From Pyrenula massariospora (Eukaryota > Ascomycota > Eurotiomycetes > Pyrenulales > Pyrenulaceae), in contig JAGFMI010000021.1 in NCBI GenBank assembly GCA_021030905.1, positions 434,001 to 498,000 of the forward strand: a stretch of 64,000 nucleotides of DNA, in the 5' to 3' direction. The translations under genes and the position numbers were made by a program. Positions 49,655 to 61,332 of this stretch are shown piece by piece (the stretch's first letter is position 1; every line of letters starts with the position of its first letter). The notes beneath the pieces were generated by a model, which had not been told where the DNA came from, did no database searches, and saw nothing but the letters and a program-made list of their open reading frames with translations.

Positions 49655-50756
49655 TTATGGCTTGTTGGGTTTATTCACACCTTGCGGCCAGGAATCCTGC
49701 TTACAAGACCCACCATTATTGTTCCAATATGCGTATATCGCGTACCAGGCATAATTGTCGCAATTAATCTTTGCACTTGCCCAATCAGCAGACCGTGGTG
49801 AACCTTTGCCGGCGACTTTTGCTGCTCTCTCGAACCCGATCTCGTCTGGTATGGTGCCAATGTTCCTCGTGAACGCAAGATGCAACCATTCGTGAAGCAT
49901 TATACGCTCTCTACAATCCACATTATTCAGCGTTTTTGCGTCGTTGGAGTTGGTAATATCGAATATATTTTTAAATTGGTTGTCATCGAAAAATGCCGGA
50001 CAGAAGACGATACTGGCGGATTTTTCAAAACTATACTTGCTCTCGATAACACCGTGATTCCCAGCATTATTAGTCACTGCCTGGGCTGCCGAATTACCAG
50101 TTCTATATGGTGTCGAACTTAGTCAAATATCAAAGACAGCCTAAGGAGCGATGATTTCCTTACCCACAATATGATCCGCCTTTTGAGTCCTTCACTTTCC
50201 CTTCCTTATCGCAGATGAAGCGCAGTCCATTTAGGCCTTTATTGTTACGTCCATCGAAACTCTTCAATTTGCTAACCAAAAGGTCATAAGTGTCCTTGAC
50301 GTAGCTGATCCGGTTGTCCTGCGCATAAAACATTTGGGTGAAGGCCGGATCTTCCTTCACGATGAACGCGATGTTGTCCTTCTTAGCCCCACTCCCCGGT
50401 GGTTTCGGAAGACTATCTTGGAGCTGTTGAAGAAAATCCGATCCATGTCCTGCGAGATCTAATGCGTCTTGAAATGCTAGGGTCACTTTTTGGCGGTCGA
50501 GCTCGTCTGTACATGTTTCATCCCAATCAAACCACCGGTCTGTCGCTTCTTTAGGCTGTTCGATCTCAAGCACTCGGGACTTAGATATCTTGTTCTTTGT
50601 CACAGGGTCCTCGTCATCTGGTTCATTGTCTGGGTTCGTTGCTTTTTGGTTCCCCCCTCGTGTTGCAAGGCTGGAAGTTAAGCTCCTGCCATTTGATCGT
50701 CCAACAATGGCCGCGCAAAGCGACAAAACCAAAGGAAAGAAAGGAATGCCTTTCAT
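49655..50756 (-). CDS. Secreted metallopeptidase-like protein (HExxH)
   Basis: Two exons (50756-50164 and 50117-49655) and a 46-bp intron (GTAAGG...CTAAG) join in frame to 351 residues. The signal peptide is MKGIPFFPLVLSLCAAIVG. A charged pro-like region leads to a C-terminal domain with MLHEWLHL: HEWLH at about 273-277 fits the zinc-binding HExxH. Paired cysteines (FIC, SYC, VFC, DCR, NCD, SCK) and the closing CDNYAWYAIYAYWN segment resemble fungal secreted putative-peptidase proteins related to the M35/aspzincin fold. Family-level assignment is tentative; activity and substrate are inference. The gene is divergent from the Cys-rich secreted protein at 51856. Confidence 0.8.
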
Positions 50757-50831
50757 TTATGGATACTGGGGCCTATTATAACCTCGATATTGGTGAAGGA
50801 GAATATAACGATGTGGTCGATGCTCGTCAAA

Positions 50832-50888
50832 CAAGTGGTCGAATCCAAAACAAGTAGTCGAGTCCAAAACAAGTAGTTGAATCCAATA
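50832..50888 (+). repeat. Minisatellite, three copies of a 19-bp unit
   Basis: Unit CAAGTAGTCGAGTCCAAAA, with a few transitions between copies, in the region upstream of the peptidase-like gene. A weaker partial unit precedes it (from about 50811). Confidence 0.85.
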
Positions 50889-51855
50889 ATTCATGGTACG
50901 CTTTTCATATTCATTTTATTTTATATGCCTTTTCTACCGCATTTTCTGGACAACATCTTTTTAGCTTGACTAATTGAACGGTATGATGCAAAATCTAGAA
51001 ATTGTTCCAACATTATGCTTTTGTCTTGAACTGATACTGCGCCAAGTGGTGTTGGACAGATTTTTCTCCCCTTTCGCCCCACACCGCACCTCAGGTCGTA
51101 CGTTGTTCAACCTCAAGAGCGTCAGGCTTGGCGCTCCTTTCCACTTCTTATTGCTCAGCCTTATAGATTTTCCGCCCTTACACTATCTACAGCTTCTGAT
51201 TGCGCTTATCGTTACACGGACCTTGCAAAAGCCACTGCCAAGACGACAGCCGATGAAACGGCATCTGCGCCGCCAACGAAGTGATAAATACGCTTATACG
51301 GTCTCTCAATCGACTCGTGTTGAATGCATGTAACGAGGCTGAAGAAGGCGGAGCAAGGCAGGCGTTCATAAATATCCTGTAGGCATGCTCTTTTCGACAT
51401 CCGCGTCCATCCCACGTTTGTTGTTGCATGCAGCTTGAACACCCCAACGCAGACCTGCCACATCCTTCAAAATCGTTGAACCACAAGGAACACTTTAAAT
51501 GATCAGACGATAATTTTCCCTTGCTCTTCCAACATTCCTCGAGTGAGTTGTGTTTGTCGTCGCACGGTTGGCATGTCGAACCCGGAATTTCAATTCTCAT
51601 TTTAAAATATCTTCGCGTTTGGATGAAGTTGGATCGTGCAAGCCAACTTAGCTGAGGCAGACTCTGATATCAGCAGAAAGATGGATGGTTGTTTAGCTCT
51701 GAGTATGCAATTGCAAGGCTACTGTTCAGGCCAAAAGGTGTCATCTCGTAGAACGTATATGAAAACTGAAATTTCGTCTTAACGAATGCCAATTTTATCC
51801 TCACTTTGTCTCTTGTATCTCTTACTGTGTGCATTTTTATTTCCGAAAAGCAAGC
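50889..51855. other. Intergenic region between divergent secreted-protein genes
   Basis: About 1 kb that should include the promoter of the gene at 51856. It also contains the Cys-rich minus-strand frame at 51187-51600, listed separately. Nothing else is recognised. Confidence 0.45.
51187..51600 (-). CDS. Possible small Cys-rich protein (hypothetical)
   Basis: An ATG-initiated frame of 137 residues with ten cysteines in the first 80 (CQPCDDKHNSLEEC..., FEGCGRSALGCSSCMQQQ..., GRGC), arranged like a small disulphide-rich fold. There is no obvious signal peptide and no known family. The C-terminal third looks less protein-like, so a splice or an earlier end is possible. It may equally be chance. 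Confidence 0.25.
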   Translation of the reverse strand: MRIEIPGSTCQPCDDKHNSLEECWKSKGKLSSDHLKCSLWFNDFEGCGRSALGCSSCMQQQTWDGRGCRKEHAYRIFMNACLAPPSSASLHAFNTSRLRDRISVFITSLAAQMPFHRLSSWQWLLQGPCNDKRNQKL

Positions 51856-53805
51856 ATGCTCTGTCATTGTGGAACTTGCCTTCTTGTGAGCTATCTTGGT
51901 GCATTTGTTCTCCTTTCCAATAATCTTGAAGTCGCTGCAAGACCTGCTCCGCAGGATCAACAACAAGGATCAACTACTGCTCAACTATTTCCAGTGACAG
52001 AGACAACTACAAATGACGGGAAGACAATCACTGGTGACCACCCTTACAAGGCAGCTCTCCCTACCCTAATCGTATTACTGATACTTTTCAGAGGTTTTCA
52101 CACCAACCTCACTGAGCATCAGTGGTGTGACTCCGCCAGTGACCAAGGCAACAACGGTTACGACAACCGACAATACTGGTCAAACTGTTGCTATCGCCGT
52201 CGAGGTTGGTGCGGGTGTAGTCGGTGCTGGAGCTGTCGCAGCTTGGCTGTTCAAGCCTGTCCCCGGAGCGCCTCCTGCCCCAACTACGCCCCCGCCTTAC
52301 TCTACCGCTTCACAGCCCTCTCAAAGCGATAACCCATCTACAAGTGACCACACTACTAACTCAGACTCTTCCACAACTTCGGAGACTTCATATTCTTGCC
52401 CATTCACCAAGATAGATCCCAAGGCTGATTTTCCGAGGCCGACCATGCCTCCAAAGTGGACCGGTGACCTCCCACAACAGACGATCTCCTCTATTCTGCC
52501 GTCGTGCACCCAACAAGGGAGCAATAACCAGCTGTATCGGGGTACTGATCCTGGATATGTAAAAGAGCTAGCGGGAGTCTTCTGTAAGAGCGATCTTTCA
52601 AAGGATCAAAGCAAAACTATTGGGCAAAAGGATCTTCAAAACGATAGCCAATGGAAAAATAGCAAATTGGATGGCATCCAAGTAAAATTTGATTTCAAGT
52701 TTGCCGCTAAGTATAATCAATGTCCGCAGAACTGCGTTGACTCTTACAATAGAATGGTTCTTTCATGTGGGTCATGAGTTCTCTACCATCCCTTGCATAG
52801 TGACTTCCGTCACCCACCGCCCATGAACTCTCAGTCCACAAAAAGGCTATCTGACGCGCTCTTTATACAGGCCAGTACAACTCCCACAGCATTTACGGCG
52901 GTGTCAGCCTCGAACAAGGCTGCGGAACATACAGTTTTATGATCGATGCGGAGCCTAGTACAAAATTGGATTGTAATCCGCCCGACTCGCGTGGCATTTT
53001 CTACAATTATGAATACCGTGATGCGGCGATCGATTCTATCCAAGACTTCTGCAAAGCCCAGGACGGCAAGACTTTAAAGCAAAAAGACGAAAGCACTTAC
53101 ATCAAAGAAACCACCTTCTCCGCTACCTACTCTGACAAGTGCCAGGGCAGTGGCACATATAAGATCGATCAGAAGCTCTGCGAAAAGTACCTCACCCAAA
53201 CAGTAGACAGCTGCGACACCAATTCCGTCATGTACAAGCACGGCGGCACCGTGACAGACACGGACAACTGCGGTGCCTTCTCATTCACGCCCAAAAGCTT
53301 CGACACCTTCGACTGCTACCCAAGCAACAAGGACCACGGCTACATCACGGGCGGCACACACAAGCAGGTCTCGCCCGGCGCCGCGAACGATGCGATCGAC
53401 GCATTCTGCGACCGCTACGGAGATGGGCAGACATATACTCTTGACCCGGCGGTGACGCCGAGCTCGGGGTTCGTGCAGGACAGCTGCAAGGGAAAAGGTG
53501 AGGCGAGTTGCGGGTACTTTTACACCAATGATGGTAAGAGGGTGAAGAAGGATGGGGACGTGGGAGATTTCAACATCAGGATGAGCGCTAGCTATATGGA
53601 GCCGCAGGGGTTTCCGTGCGGGGCGAGGGTGAAGTATGATATTCATGGGGATCGGTGCAAGGCTATGCTACGGAAGCTGGTTGGCGTGGAACCGAAGGGA
53701 GAGTGCTTAGGGAGCGACCCGAATAAGCTGGACTTGGGGACGTTCCTAGAATCTGGGGATAAAGGATGTGTGCTGTGGAATATGTGGGCTGTTGAGACGC
53801 ATTGA
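51856..53805 (+). CDS. Secreted Cys-rich protein with three related repeats
   Basis: Exons 51856-52033, 52092-52766 and 52871-53805 join in frame to 595 residues. The ATG at 51856 starts a signal peptide (MLCHCGTCLLVSYLGAFVLL). A Thr-rich stretch and a hydrophobic Gly/Ala/Val segment (VAIAVEVGAGVVGAGAVAAW, about residue 90) lead to a Pro/Ser/Thr-rich linker. The extracellular-type part has three loosely repeated Cys modules, each with an AI/EL..FC start, a long Tyr/Phe-rich middle and a C...V.SC-like end (FCKSDL..., FCKAQDGK..., FCDRYGDG...). Intron 2 (52767-52870, 104 bp) interrupts the Cys at the first module's end. The function is unknown; it resembles secreted or wall-associated fungal proteins with Ecp2/chitinase-tail-like modules, without a firm match. 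Confidence 0.75.
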
Positions 53806-55574
53806 GGGGGATTGTGTTCGTAGCGAGGGTAAACTTTTATTTCAACTATATGTATATAGTGATGTTCTTTTGATACTGAGATGGTATCACAACTACGTAT
53901 AATGTCCAGATCTATCATTATTGATTTTACATAGGCTTCACAGCCGATAACTATCAAGTAGATGTAAGCTCATTCAACATGCCAAGACTGGGCAATCCAT
54001 TCAAAGACGACGTTTCCGCTTGCATGGTCCAGCTGATCTCGCTCTTGACCAAACAAGCAAACAAACAAGATAGGTCGGGAAGATTTCGAATAAATACCAT
54101 TGCTGCAGCGAAAGCCGCTAGCATACCAAGTTTGAGTATTACTGTTAGTCAGATTCCAGAGCGGGACATTTTGGCAACTTATTTTCGGCCGTTGAGCAAG
54201 GAGTCCCCAAAAGCAGATTTCATGGCTGAGTCGAAAGGATCGAGATCTTTAAGCGGTTGTGGACTCACGAAATGGTTTGACCGAAGCTGTGCAGCGCAGA
54301 ATGACATCGCCGCCTGAAGAAAGAGTACAATAGAGTAACGAAGACCGACACTGCAGCGTTAAGAGTGATGAACGGACGACTTATGAACTTTACTTGATCG
54401 TAGAATTGTACGAGCAGTATTGTGATGACATTCACAACCCAAATTCAGTAGCCACGCAAGACGTGCTGGCATCTAGAATGAGAGCAGAAGTCCAGTCCAT
54501 TGTTAAATGCTATGTTGAACTGTACTACAGCGTTTATCTTCATGCCTTAGAAGCAGCACCTCGGGACCTACTGCTGCTATGTGATTGAGCTCACTCTCAG
54601 CAAATCCAACGTTCGATCTGCTCTTATTTGATTCATGAGAGAGGCTTCGGCTTCTTAGATCCCTGCCGTCTGGAAATTGTCCAGATGGTTCAAACGTCTT
54701 GCAGTCAGCGATAGCACATCAACAAAAGGCTAATGCACGAAGACCACCAGGAATTGAGAGGGCAAATTCTTGCATGACGTGATGGCCAAAAAAGACCCGA
54801 TCCCTCATAAGAGATTAACGCCAGCCTTGCAGCAACCACTTTGCAGGTAAGGCAGACTCGATGATCCTTGATTTTCACACCGGATCCGCGCCATTGTGGG
54901 CTGTCGATCAATCAAACTGGACCCTTGGGTTGTGCATGGAAACGTGATTGGGAACGTCAATCGTAGGGATAGCGCCACTAGAGTTGCGATTTGGCGCCCG
55001 CACTTCCACCCCCTGATCCGCATGCGCACTGAGGACTTCCACAAAAGGACAACCTCGCGCCCAACCGCGTGGATGAGTGGAAACCGACTCCGATAAGCGA
55101 TTTCATGTCCAAGGGTGCCTAACTCGGACATTTCCATCCTGGTCAACTTTATTTGGCTTGTTCCTTGCCGATTGGAGGGCGTTGATTGCACCACATCACA
55201 ATGCACGACTTTCTGATCAACCGGCACATTGCAGTTTGTAGCAATGCACAGCCGACCGCCTTGTCCGTGCTGCACAGCCGGCTATCCACCCCTGTGTCCT
55301 GAGCCATCTGAGTATCGGAAATCTAGCGCCGCTCATTCGTCTTGTCAAATCATGGCTTAGCAACCACGTCAAGCAACGTTGACATCCGCGGTCCAATCTC
55401 CTGGTGTGCCTAATGGCACTCGCTTTTTCTTCACTCCACGACCGAGAAGGAGATGCATAGTCTACATTTCTTTGTGGCTTAGCCGTCACACTGAACGACT
55501 ATATTGGATAGATGGACCCGCCTCACGGTGGGCATGTCCTTCTCAAGCTGGAACTCGGCTAGCCGCTCTTCACG
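53806..55574. other. 1.8-kb intergenic region
   Basis: No supported gene. Open frames at 53979-54317, 54394-54588 and 54805-55275 (minus) have no motif and overlap frames on the other strand. It contains the 3' flank of the Cys-rich gene and the promoter of the PTH11-like gene. Confidence 0.4.
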
Positions 55575-56587
55575 ATGCCGAATCCAGAATACGGCGTCGA
55601 GTCCAGGATCGGCAGAGCTACTTTGATATGCGGTTGGCCTTTTGCAATCTTCTCACTTGTTGTTGTATCTCTTTCACTCAGAGAAAATCTATACAAACGT
55701 GCACTCAGGATTGACGATTTCTTGATTGCGGTAGCAACAATCATTTCTCTTGCTCTGCTGATTCAGACCACTTGGGCTATCGTGGACGAGGGTCAAGGTC
55801 GTCATGTACAAGACGAATCGACAAAGGAGATTGCGATGGTCGTTAAGGTATATCTTTCCTTTCCGCCACGACCTGTCCAACTAAAAGATATGCAGTCCCT
55901 TTGGGCGAACGAGATACTCTGGGGGATTGTGAATATGCTATTGAGACTTTCGGCTCTCATTTTTATCCTTAGAATTTCCCATGATACATGGATGAGACGC
56001 TTGGCGAAACAACTAATAACCCTATCAGTAACACAAGGTCTAGCATTATTGATAGAACAATTCTTTATCTGCCGGCCTTTGTCTTTAGCTTGGAATCCGA
56101 ACACAGATGGGTCTTGTGGCAATGAAATTGTGGCTTATATTGTATTTGAGAGCCTTGGAATAGTTTTGGATATGGCGATTTCCATCTTGCCTTTGAATTC
56201 AGTTGCAAATCTACAAACAAATCTTAAGATAAGAGTCATCGTTGCCATCGTCTTCGGAGCGGGATCATTGTAAGGCCAATCGACTAACTTCTTTTCCGCC
56301 AAAAACTGTACTAACTGTGCTTGTCTAGAATAGTTGTCATAAGTGCGTGGCGAGTCCGGGAGCTTAGCATGGTCAATTTGCCAGATATGACCTATTCAAA
56401 AGGCTACCTCGGCTTGCTGTCGATTGTCGGAGCTTTCTTTTCCATCTGCTCCTGCTGCAGTTCTTGTCTAGCGCGTATAGCCCGCACAACATCCGACCGC
56501 TTTAGTCGAATAGAGCGCAGCTCTGCTAGCCCTGTCTCAGTAGTCCACTCCTGCCAATGCCAAAGATGCGTACAATATCGAGCTTAA
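55575..56587 (+). CDS. PTH11-like seven-helix membrane protein (fungal rhodopsin-domain family)
   Basis: A plasma-membrane receptor-like protein. Exons 55575-55847, 55896-56269 and 56329-56587 give about 301 residues with seven hydrophobic segments (GWPFAIFSLVVVSLSL, DFLIAVATIISLALLI, WGIVNMLLRLSALIFIL, LITLSVTQGLALLI, YIVFESLGIVLDMAISILPL, VIVAIVFGAGSLIVVI, YLGLLSIVGAFFSICSCC). The RIDDFLI and FFICRPLSLAWNP segments fit the family. Intron 1 (48 bp, 55848-55895) is in frame and stop-free, so it can be misread as coding. The C-terminus is uncertain: another frame downstream (about 56545-56828, DAYNIELNTVLSKGPTLRPARVNN...) looks coding and may be a fourth exon replacing the Cys-rich end. There is no CFEM domain. 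Confidence 0.8.
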
Positions 56588-56828
56588 TACCGTATTGTCA
56601 AAGGGTCCGACTCTGAGGCCTGCTCGTGTCAATAACACTTGTGAGGAGGCAAAAAAAGAGACAACGGAAGCGGAGAGCATGTCCAAGGGGCTTAAGAAAG
56701 CAGTCTTAAGAAGTTTCCGGATCGGTAAAGTTGGACTTCTTGATTGGAGACCTCAGAAACGAATAGATATTTCGATCTCATCTACTTTACCAAAACGGAA
56801 GAGAGCTTGGACAGTTCGAAGGATCTAG

Positions 56829-57383
56829 AGAGATTTGCACATCGAGAGTGGAAATCTAGAAATGTTTTGCAAGAAAACTTCAGATACGAACAAATTGAAC
56901 TATTGGCATTTGGATCTCCCTTGGTCCTCAAAAGACGTGGTTGATAATAACATCGGCAAAATGCCAAAGTTCCAAGTTAAGAGTGCCTACACCTATCGAG
57001 CAGAGCGAGGATATCTGCCTAGTATCCGCATCTATTCATGGATCTTGACGATTAATTTTACATTCATACTAGACCTATACAGGTAAAAGTGGGCATGAGA
57101 AGGGAGGTTGGGAAGATCTAAAGAGCAATATAATGGGGATTTCCTGTTATGGTTTACGTTGACATTTTTTTCTAGAGCCACAACCTCAGATCCTTGCCTC
57201 TATACTCTACTAACGGCAGCGAGGATATCCAGTTTATATCCATACTGTACTCTAAAATTTATATCCATACTGTACCCTAAAAAGGTAGTACATTTTAGTG
57301 GCGCAATCGCGCACGCTGTTAAAGCGCCTTGTGCCTTGTGTTGAGTTTTAAGGAGCGTCCTAGCTTTAACCATAAATACACCA
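56829..57383. other. Convergent intergenic region (PTH11-like / HeLo genes)
   Basis: About 0.55 kb of 3' flanks of convergent genes. It holds a short imperfect direct repeat, TTTATATCCATACTGTAC, at about 57233-57280. No gene is seen. Confidence 0.45.
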
Positions 57384-58525
57384 TTAGAACTCCCTGTGCC
57401 GCAAATAGTAGGGTTTTGATCTTTTCACTTGAAAGGTCCGAAGAGCCCGCTCGCTCGGATGGAATTGGTGAGTTATGGCCTTCCAGTAGAGAGCCTGAAC
57501 GGCATCAAGGTCTTCATTCTGAAGCGCGTCGGCGTCCTTCCCGTACAGTACAGAGGCAATGTCATCTAAGTCTGATCTGGCCTGGAGGCCGTACCGTTTC
57601 CATGTATCGGCAGAGACAAAACGGCGTTTTCCCTTCTCGAGCGCTTGCAGTTGCGACTGTTTGTTTAGCCATTTCTCGACCGCTGTATTACCTTTCGCGT
57701 CTATGTCCGCCTCTACAGGAGGATAGCGGTGTTGTAAGACAGCTAACTTGACGGAACCTGTCTCCGACAGATCTGGGTGATCTTCACCAGCCACTTCCTG
57801 TACTAGACTTAGAGCTTCAGGTTGCTGATTCGCGCAATCCGTTCGTTCACTTGCACGTCCATATTAGGCCCGCCAGATGGTTGTATCGGCGTGGTAACAG
57901 TCTCCAGACCATCGATGAGATACTTTATGTCTATGACCAGACAGTCGAGCTTTTTATTGTCCTTGATCACCCACTTAGCTTTGCCTTTCAAACTCATTTT
58001 AGAAAAGTGACGTGTTGTTGTTGCAATTCTGAAATCATCAAAACTCTGATTGAGAGTCATTTGTAGCTCTGTGCAATCATGTGGCCATCGCGACGGATCA
58101 GGTGAAAGAGTGAGGTGAGCGCTTGGAGAGCCTAAGTGACATGTCAAGCGCCGAGGCGTTTGGTCGCTCAGAGTCTGTCGCAACCATACCGTCTCCGGAG
58201 CTGCGAGGTTTTTTACGAAGAGCATAAAGATTTCGTTCAAAATCTCATGAACAATATGGGCAAATGGTGTCCCTATGAGTTGAGCGGAATGGTGGTTGTC
58301 ATGTTGTGACTGCTGCTTATCAGGCTTCGTTGAACCCATACTCTGTCCCCATTGGTAAAGACGGCATTGCTCAATCTTCAATTGTGCGGATAGAATAGCT
58401 TGGGAGTCACTCGCATTGTGGTACGTGTCAATGACTGAAAAGATCTCAAGGCAAGAAGCAAAAAGTCCTCCGAGTGTCACACCACTCGCAATCACTCCAA
58501 TGACTTGAGCCATCGTAGGAGACAT
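57384..58525 (-). pseudogene. HeLo-domain protein (HET-s-type N-terminal domain), frameshifted
   Basis: HeLo domains are membrane-acting cell-death effectors or signalling domains in fungal allorecognition. The first frame (58525-57809) begins MSPTMAQVIGVIASGVTLGGLFASCLEIFSVID and has LKIEQCRLYQWGQSMG, a typical HeLo start. It ends prematurely at 57809, just after ERIARISNL. The rest continues in another frame (EALSLVQEVAGEDHPDL, then KWLNKQSQLQALEKGKRRFVSADTWKRYG) to 57384. No intron fits, so a 1-bp deletion near 57817 is the simplest reading. It may be a real inactivation or a sequencing error. Combined length would be about 375 residues. No prion-forming repeat or NACHT/NB-ARC domain follows. 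Confidence 0.75.
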
Positions 58526-58905
58526 TGCGATCCGGAAGCCTAAATTTCAGACAGTCAGGTAAAAAAAGGCTGGTATCCGAACAGCCTTAGCTGAAGATCT
58601 GCATGATACTTATGGGACCAATCAGGTTACACGCGGTCACGTAACAAGATAGCTTAGAGATCTATCTACTGAATGTTATGAATACTGGATTACCCCTGTG
58701 CGTCTGCGTAAGTGTTCCTTGCAGTTGTCTCGCAGATCATTTGAGAACGAACTACTCGGTGTTGATCCTATGAGAAGAAATCGGTCGAAGATCCACCAAA
58801 GGGAAAATACTACTCAAAGGCTGCCTAATGGAATCCCAGATACATAAACTTTGAGTGGAATATTACTACACGAGCGAGGTCGAGAATGCAGCACGGTTCT
58901 CACTT
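58526..58905. other. Intergenic spacer between same-strand HeLo and ankyrin genes
   Basis: About 0.38 kb; it should contain the HeLo gene promoter. Nothing else is recognised. Confidence 0.45.
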
Positions 58906-61332
58906 CTAATCATGTTTTAAGATATGTCTGTTCACTCCAGCTTCATGGTCCGAGGGCGGCCAATTCCGTTCAAGTCTTTCTTTGAACATATCCCATCGGC
59001 TTTTGAGCAGATGAGACTCGCTAAAATCCGGTTGAATGGCTAATTTCAAGGCGTCCAGGATGTTAGAAGCTCCGGAAAGCTCTCCATTGGTTACTCTTTG
59101 TGTGACCTGGCGAAATTTCCCCAAGCAGTAGATACAAGTTGTCCTTAGACCACTGGGTTGCGTGTATCTGCTTTTGTAGATAATGAGCTCGGCATCGGAG
59201 AAACTCGATGTGGCGGGTAGACTGTTTTCGAATAATGCTTCTAGGAGATTGTGCCTGTATGAATCCAAATGTACAGTCGCCGCGCCGAATGAAATGTAAC
59301 TCGGATTTGGTTCATTGCTGTTGGCTTTAATGTGGTTTATGGCGGAATGCCACCATATTGATCTTGTTTTGACCCAACCTTGTCCACATAAGCAACAACG
59401 TAAAGAATTCGAATACATTGACTCGAAGACCGTTTCGATAGGGGTCTGAAAAGCGGCCAAAAGACTTTGCCTAGACCACTCGCTCCTCTGCCAATTTGAC
59501 TTCTGGAAACTCTGATCAACAAATTCGACAAGGTCATAATCAGATTCCATCAAGGCCTGACGCCAGATCATTAGCGTATCCGGATGCTGTATGGCTACCT
59601 GGGTCGGATTGCATGGCTGAACGCCGCGTGATTCGACATGTGGGTCAGCGCCTACTTTTAGCAAGACTTCGATCTGATGTAATTGAACAAGTTCGCCTGA
59701 TAGGGCAAAGTGAATGAGCATTTGGCCATCGGCGGTTGTCGAAGTATTCATGTCAATGTTGGCTGCTTCTAGAACTTCCTTAAAGGCCTTTTGATTAAAA
59801 ATCCAATCCTCGTTAAGGGACGCGATCGATCGCAGCACCAGCCTCATGATCGGCTCTCTTAGCTCCGGGTCATCCAATTCATCCCTAAGACAATTCTTCA
59901 ATATCCACACGGCCAGGTTCATCACTCCTTTATTGTTATAACGATATGGGTCTCTTTGGTAGCCGAAAATGTTAATGATCGATTCTATATTGTGACCCTT
60001 TGGACTTTGAAGGAAGCTGGTGGCTGCCACATCAGAAAAGCAACGGATTAGGTCGATCCAATCTGATTCATCACCGATTCCCCATATGGTGCTATGATAT
60101 GCGAGATCGAAAGGCGTGTAAGATGGATCGCAGGAGTTTGGAAAGGTAAGAGCACATGCATCGCTGTTGCATTCAAGTAGCATCTGACATAAGCTTCGGT
60201 GGCGGTATCTTGTTGCCCAATGTAGAGGAGTCCAGCCATCCTCATCAACGTCCCAAGGCGACGCCTTGCCACTTTTGAAGAGTTCTTGTAGGGCTGTTGA
60301 ATCACCCTGTTTACAGAGCTCAAACACTGGTGCATCATTCGGAACGGCATTGAAATATCGGAGCTTATACTTCCAACCATGAGTAGCCGTACCTTCCAAT
60401 TTAACCACAACTCCATTTTGCAAGCCTCGTAGAACTGTCAATGGCGAAGGCCGGAAAATATACACTGTCCACACATCGAAAGTCTTTTCATCTGATCCCG
60501 CGCCGATCATAGAAGGACGACGGGTTTCGGTGATAGTATAGATAACACCGAAAAAGTATCGTTTGAGCTGTTGAGTATAGAGGGGGATTTCTGTAGATCG
60601 TGACAGCAAGCTCGATGTGTTTATTCCAGAGGCGAGCTGTGACTTTATCATATCTTCTGTTCCTAAATTCAATTTCTTCGCAACAGCCTTGAAATGTGCT
60701 CTCATTGAGTCATTGAGTATATGCTGAAGATTGGTTCTCAACACATCATCTCGAATTTTGTCTGTCATATGGGAAACCTCATCATAAAGCTTATCAAATT
60801 GAATTTTCTGGACGCTACTTGCAGTAGCGGTAGTCGAAACCGAGCGCGACATCACGTGCCGATCAAGCTCATCAATATGAGACAAGGTTGTGCTATGATT
60901 CTCTGCGATCTTTGTAGCTAAAGCGTCGTTCGAACTAATGTTCATTCGAGCCATGGCAATGATCAATGTCAGCTTTGTCTGCGTAAGGAGCTCTCTCAGC
61001 TGGGGTAATTTGTCCGCTCGACGAGCATATCTGAACGAGGCTCTTAGACGCTTTAGTCGACTAGATCGACAAGATTCGGACGCCATCATGTCGACCATGC
61101 CTTCCAAGGATTGCATCTTACTAAGGCAATCTTGAAGAGCTGTTGTGTAGCTCAGCTCATTTATTGACATGTTATCAAGGACGCGAGCTAAGGTAATTAG
61201 CTGAACGGCCGTTTCTTTCGCGTCTTCATGAGCATTTCGCATCCTAGAAATGAAGTTGTAGGCTTCAAGAGCTGCCGCTAACACCTTACTCACAATAGAC
61301 ACCACGCCACCGGCGGTAGAAACGCCGTCCAT
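58906..61332 (-). CDS. Ankyrin-repeat protein with fungal STAND-type N-terminal domain
   Basis: A single exon encodes 808 residues from the ATG at 61332 (MDGVSTAGGVVSIVSKVLAAALEAYNFISRMRNA). The frame extends five codons further up, but only from a GTG. This start resembles the alpha-helical N-terminal domains of fungal NLR/STAND proteins. Helical, coiled-coil-like sequence runs to about residue 240. Ankyrin-like repeats lie at about 335-395 (GWTPLHWATRYRHRSLCQMLL) and again around 555-595 (DGQMLIHFALSGELVQLHQIEVLLKVGADP). A CCLCGQGW...H..H segment near residue 675 looks like a zinc-binding cluster. There is no P-loop, so it is not a complete NLR. It lies in a minus-strand series with the HeLo and AAA genes; a role in allorecognition or immunity is inference. 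Confidence 0.8.
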   Translation of the reverse strand: MDGVSTAGGVVSIVSKVLAAALEAYNFISRMRNAHEDAKETAVQLITLARVLDNMSINELSYTTALQDCLSKMQSLEGMVDMMASESCRSSRLKRLRASFRYARRADKLPQLRELLTQTKLTLIIAMARMNISSNDALATKIAENHSTTLSHIDELDRHVMSRSVSTTATASSVQKIQFDKLYDEVSHMTDKIRDDVLRTNLQHILNDSMRAHFKAVAKKLNLGTEDMIKSQLASGINTSSLLSRSTEIPLYTQQLKRYFFGVIYTITETRRPSMIGAGSDEKTFDVWTVYIFRPSPLTVLRGLQNGVVVKLEGTATHGWKYKLRYFNAVPNDAPVFELCKQGDSTALQELFKSGKASPWDVDEDGWTPLHWATRYRHRSLCQMLLECNSDACALTFPNSCDPSYTPFDLAYHSTIWGIGDESDWIDLIRCFSDVAATSFLQSPKGHNIESIINIFGYQRDPYRYNNKGVMNLAVWILKNCLRDELDDPELREPIMRLVLRSIASLNEDWIFNQKAFKEVLEAANIDMNTSTTADGQMLIHFALSGELVQLHQIEVLLKVGADPHVESRGVQPCNPTQVAIQHPDTLMIWRQALMESDYDLVEFVDQSFQKSNWQRSEWSRQSLLAAFQTPIETVFESMYSNSLRCCLCGQGWVKTRSIWWHSAINHIKANSNEPNPSYISFGAATVHLDSYRHNLLEALFENSLPATSSFSDAELIIYKSRYTQPSGLRTTCIYCLGKFRQVTQRVTNGELSGASNILDALKLAIQPDFSESHLLKSRWDMFKERLERNWPPSDHEAGVNRHILKHD

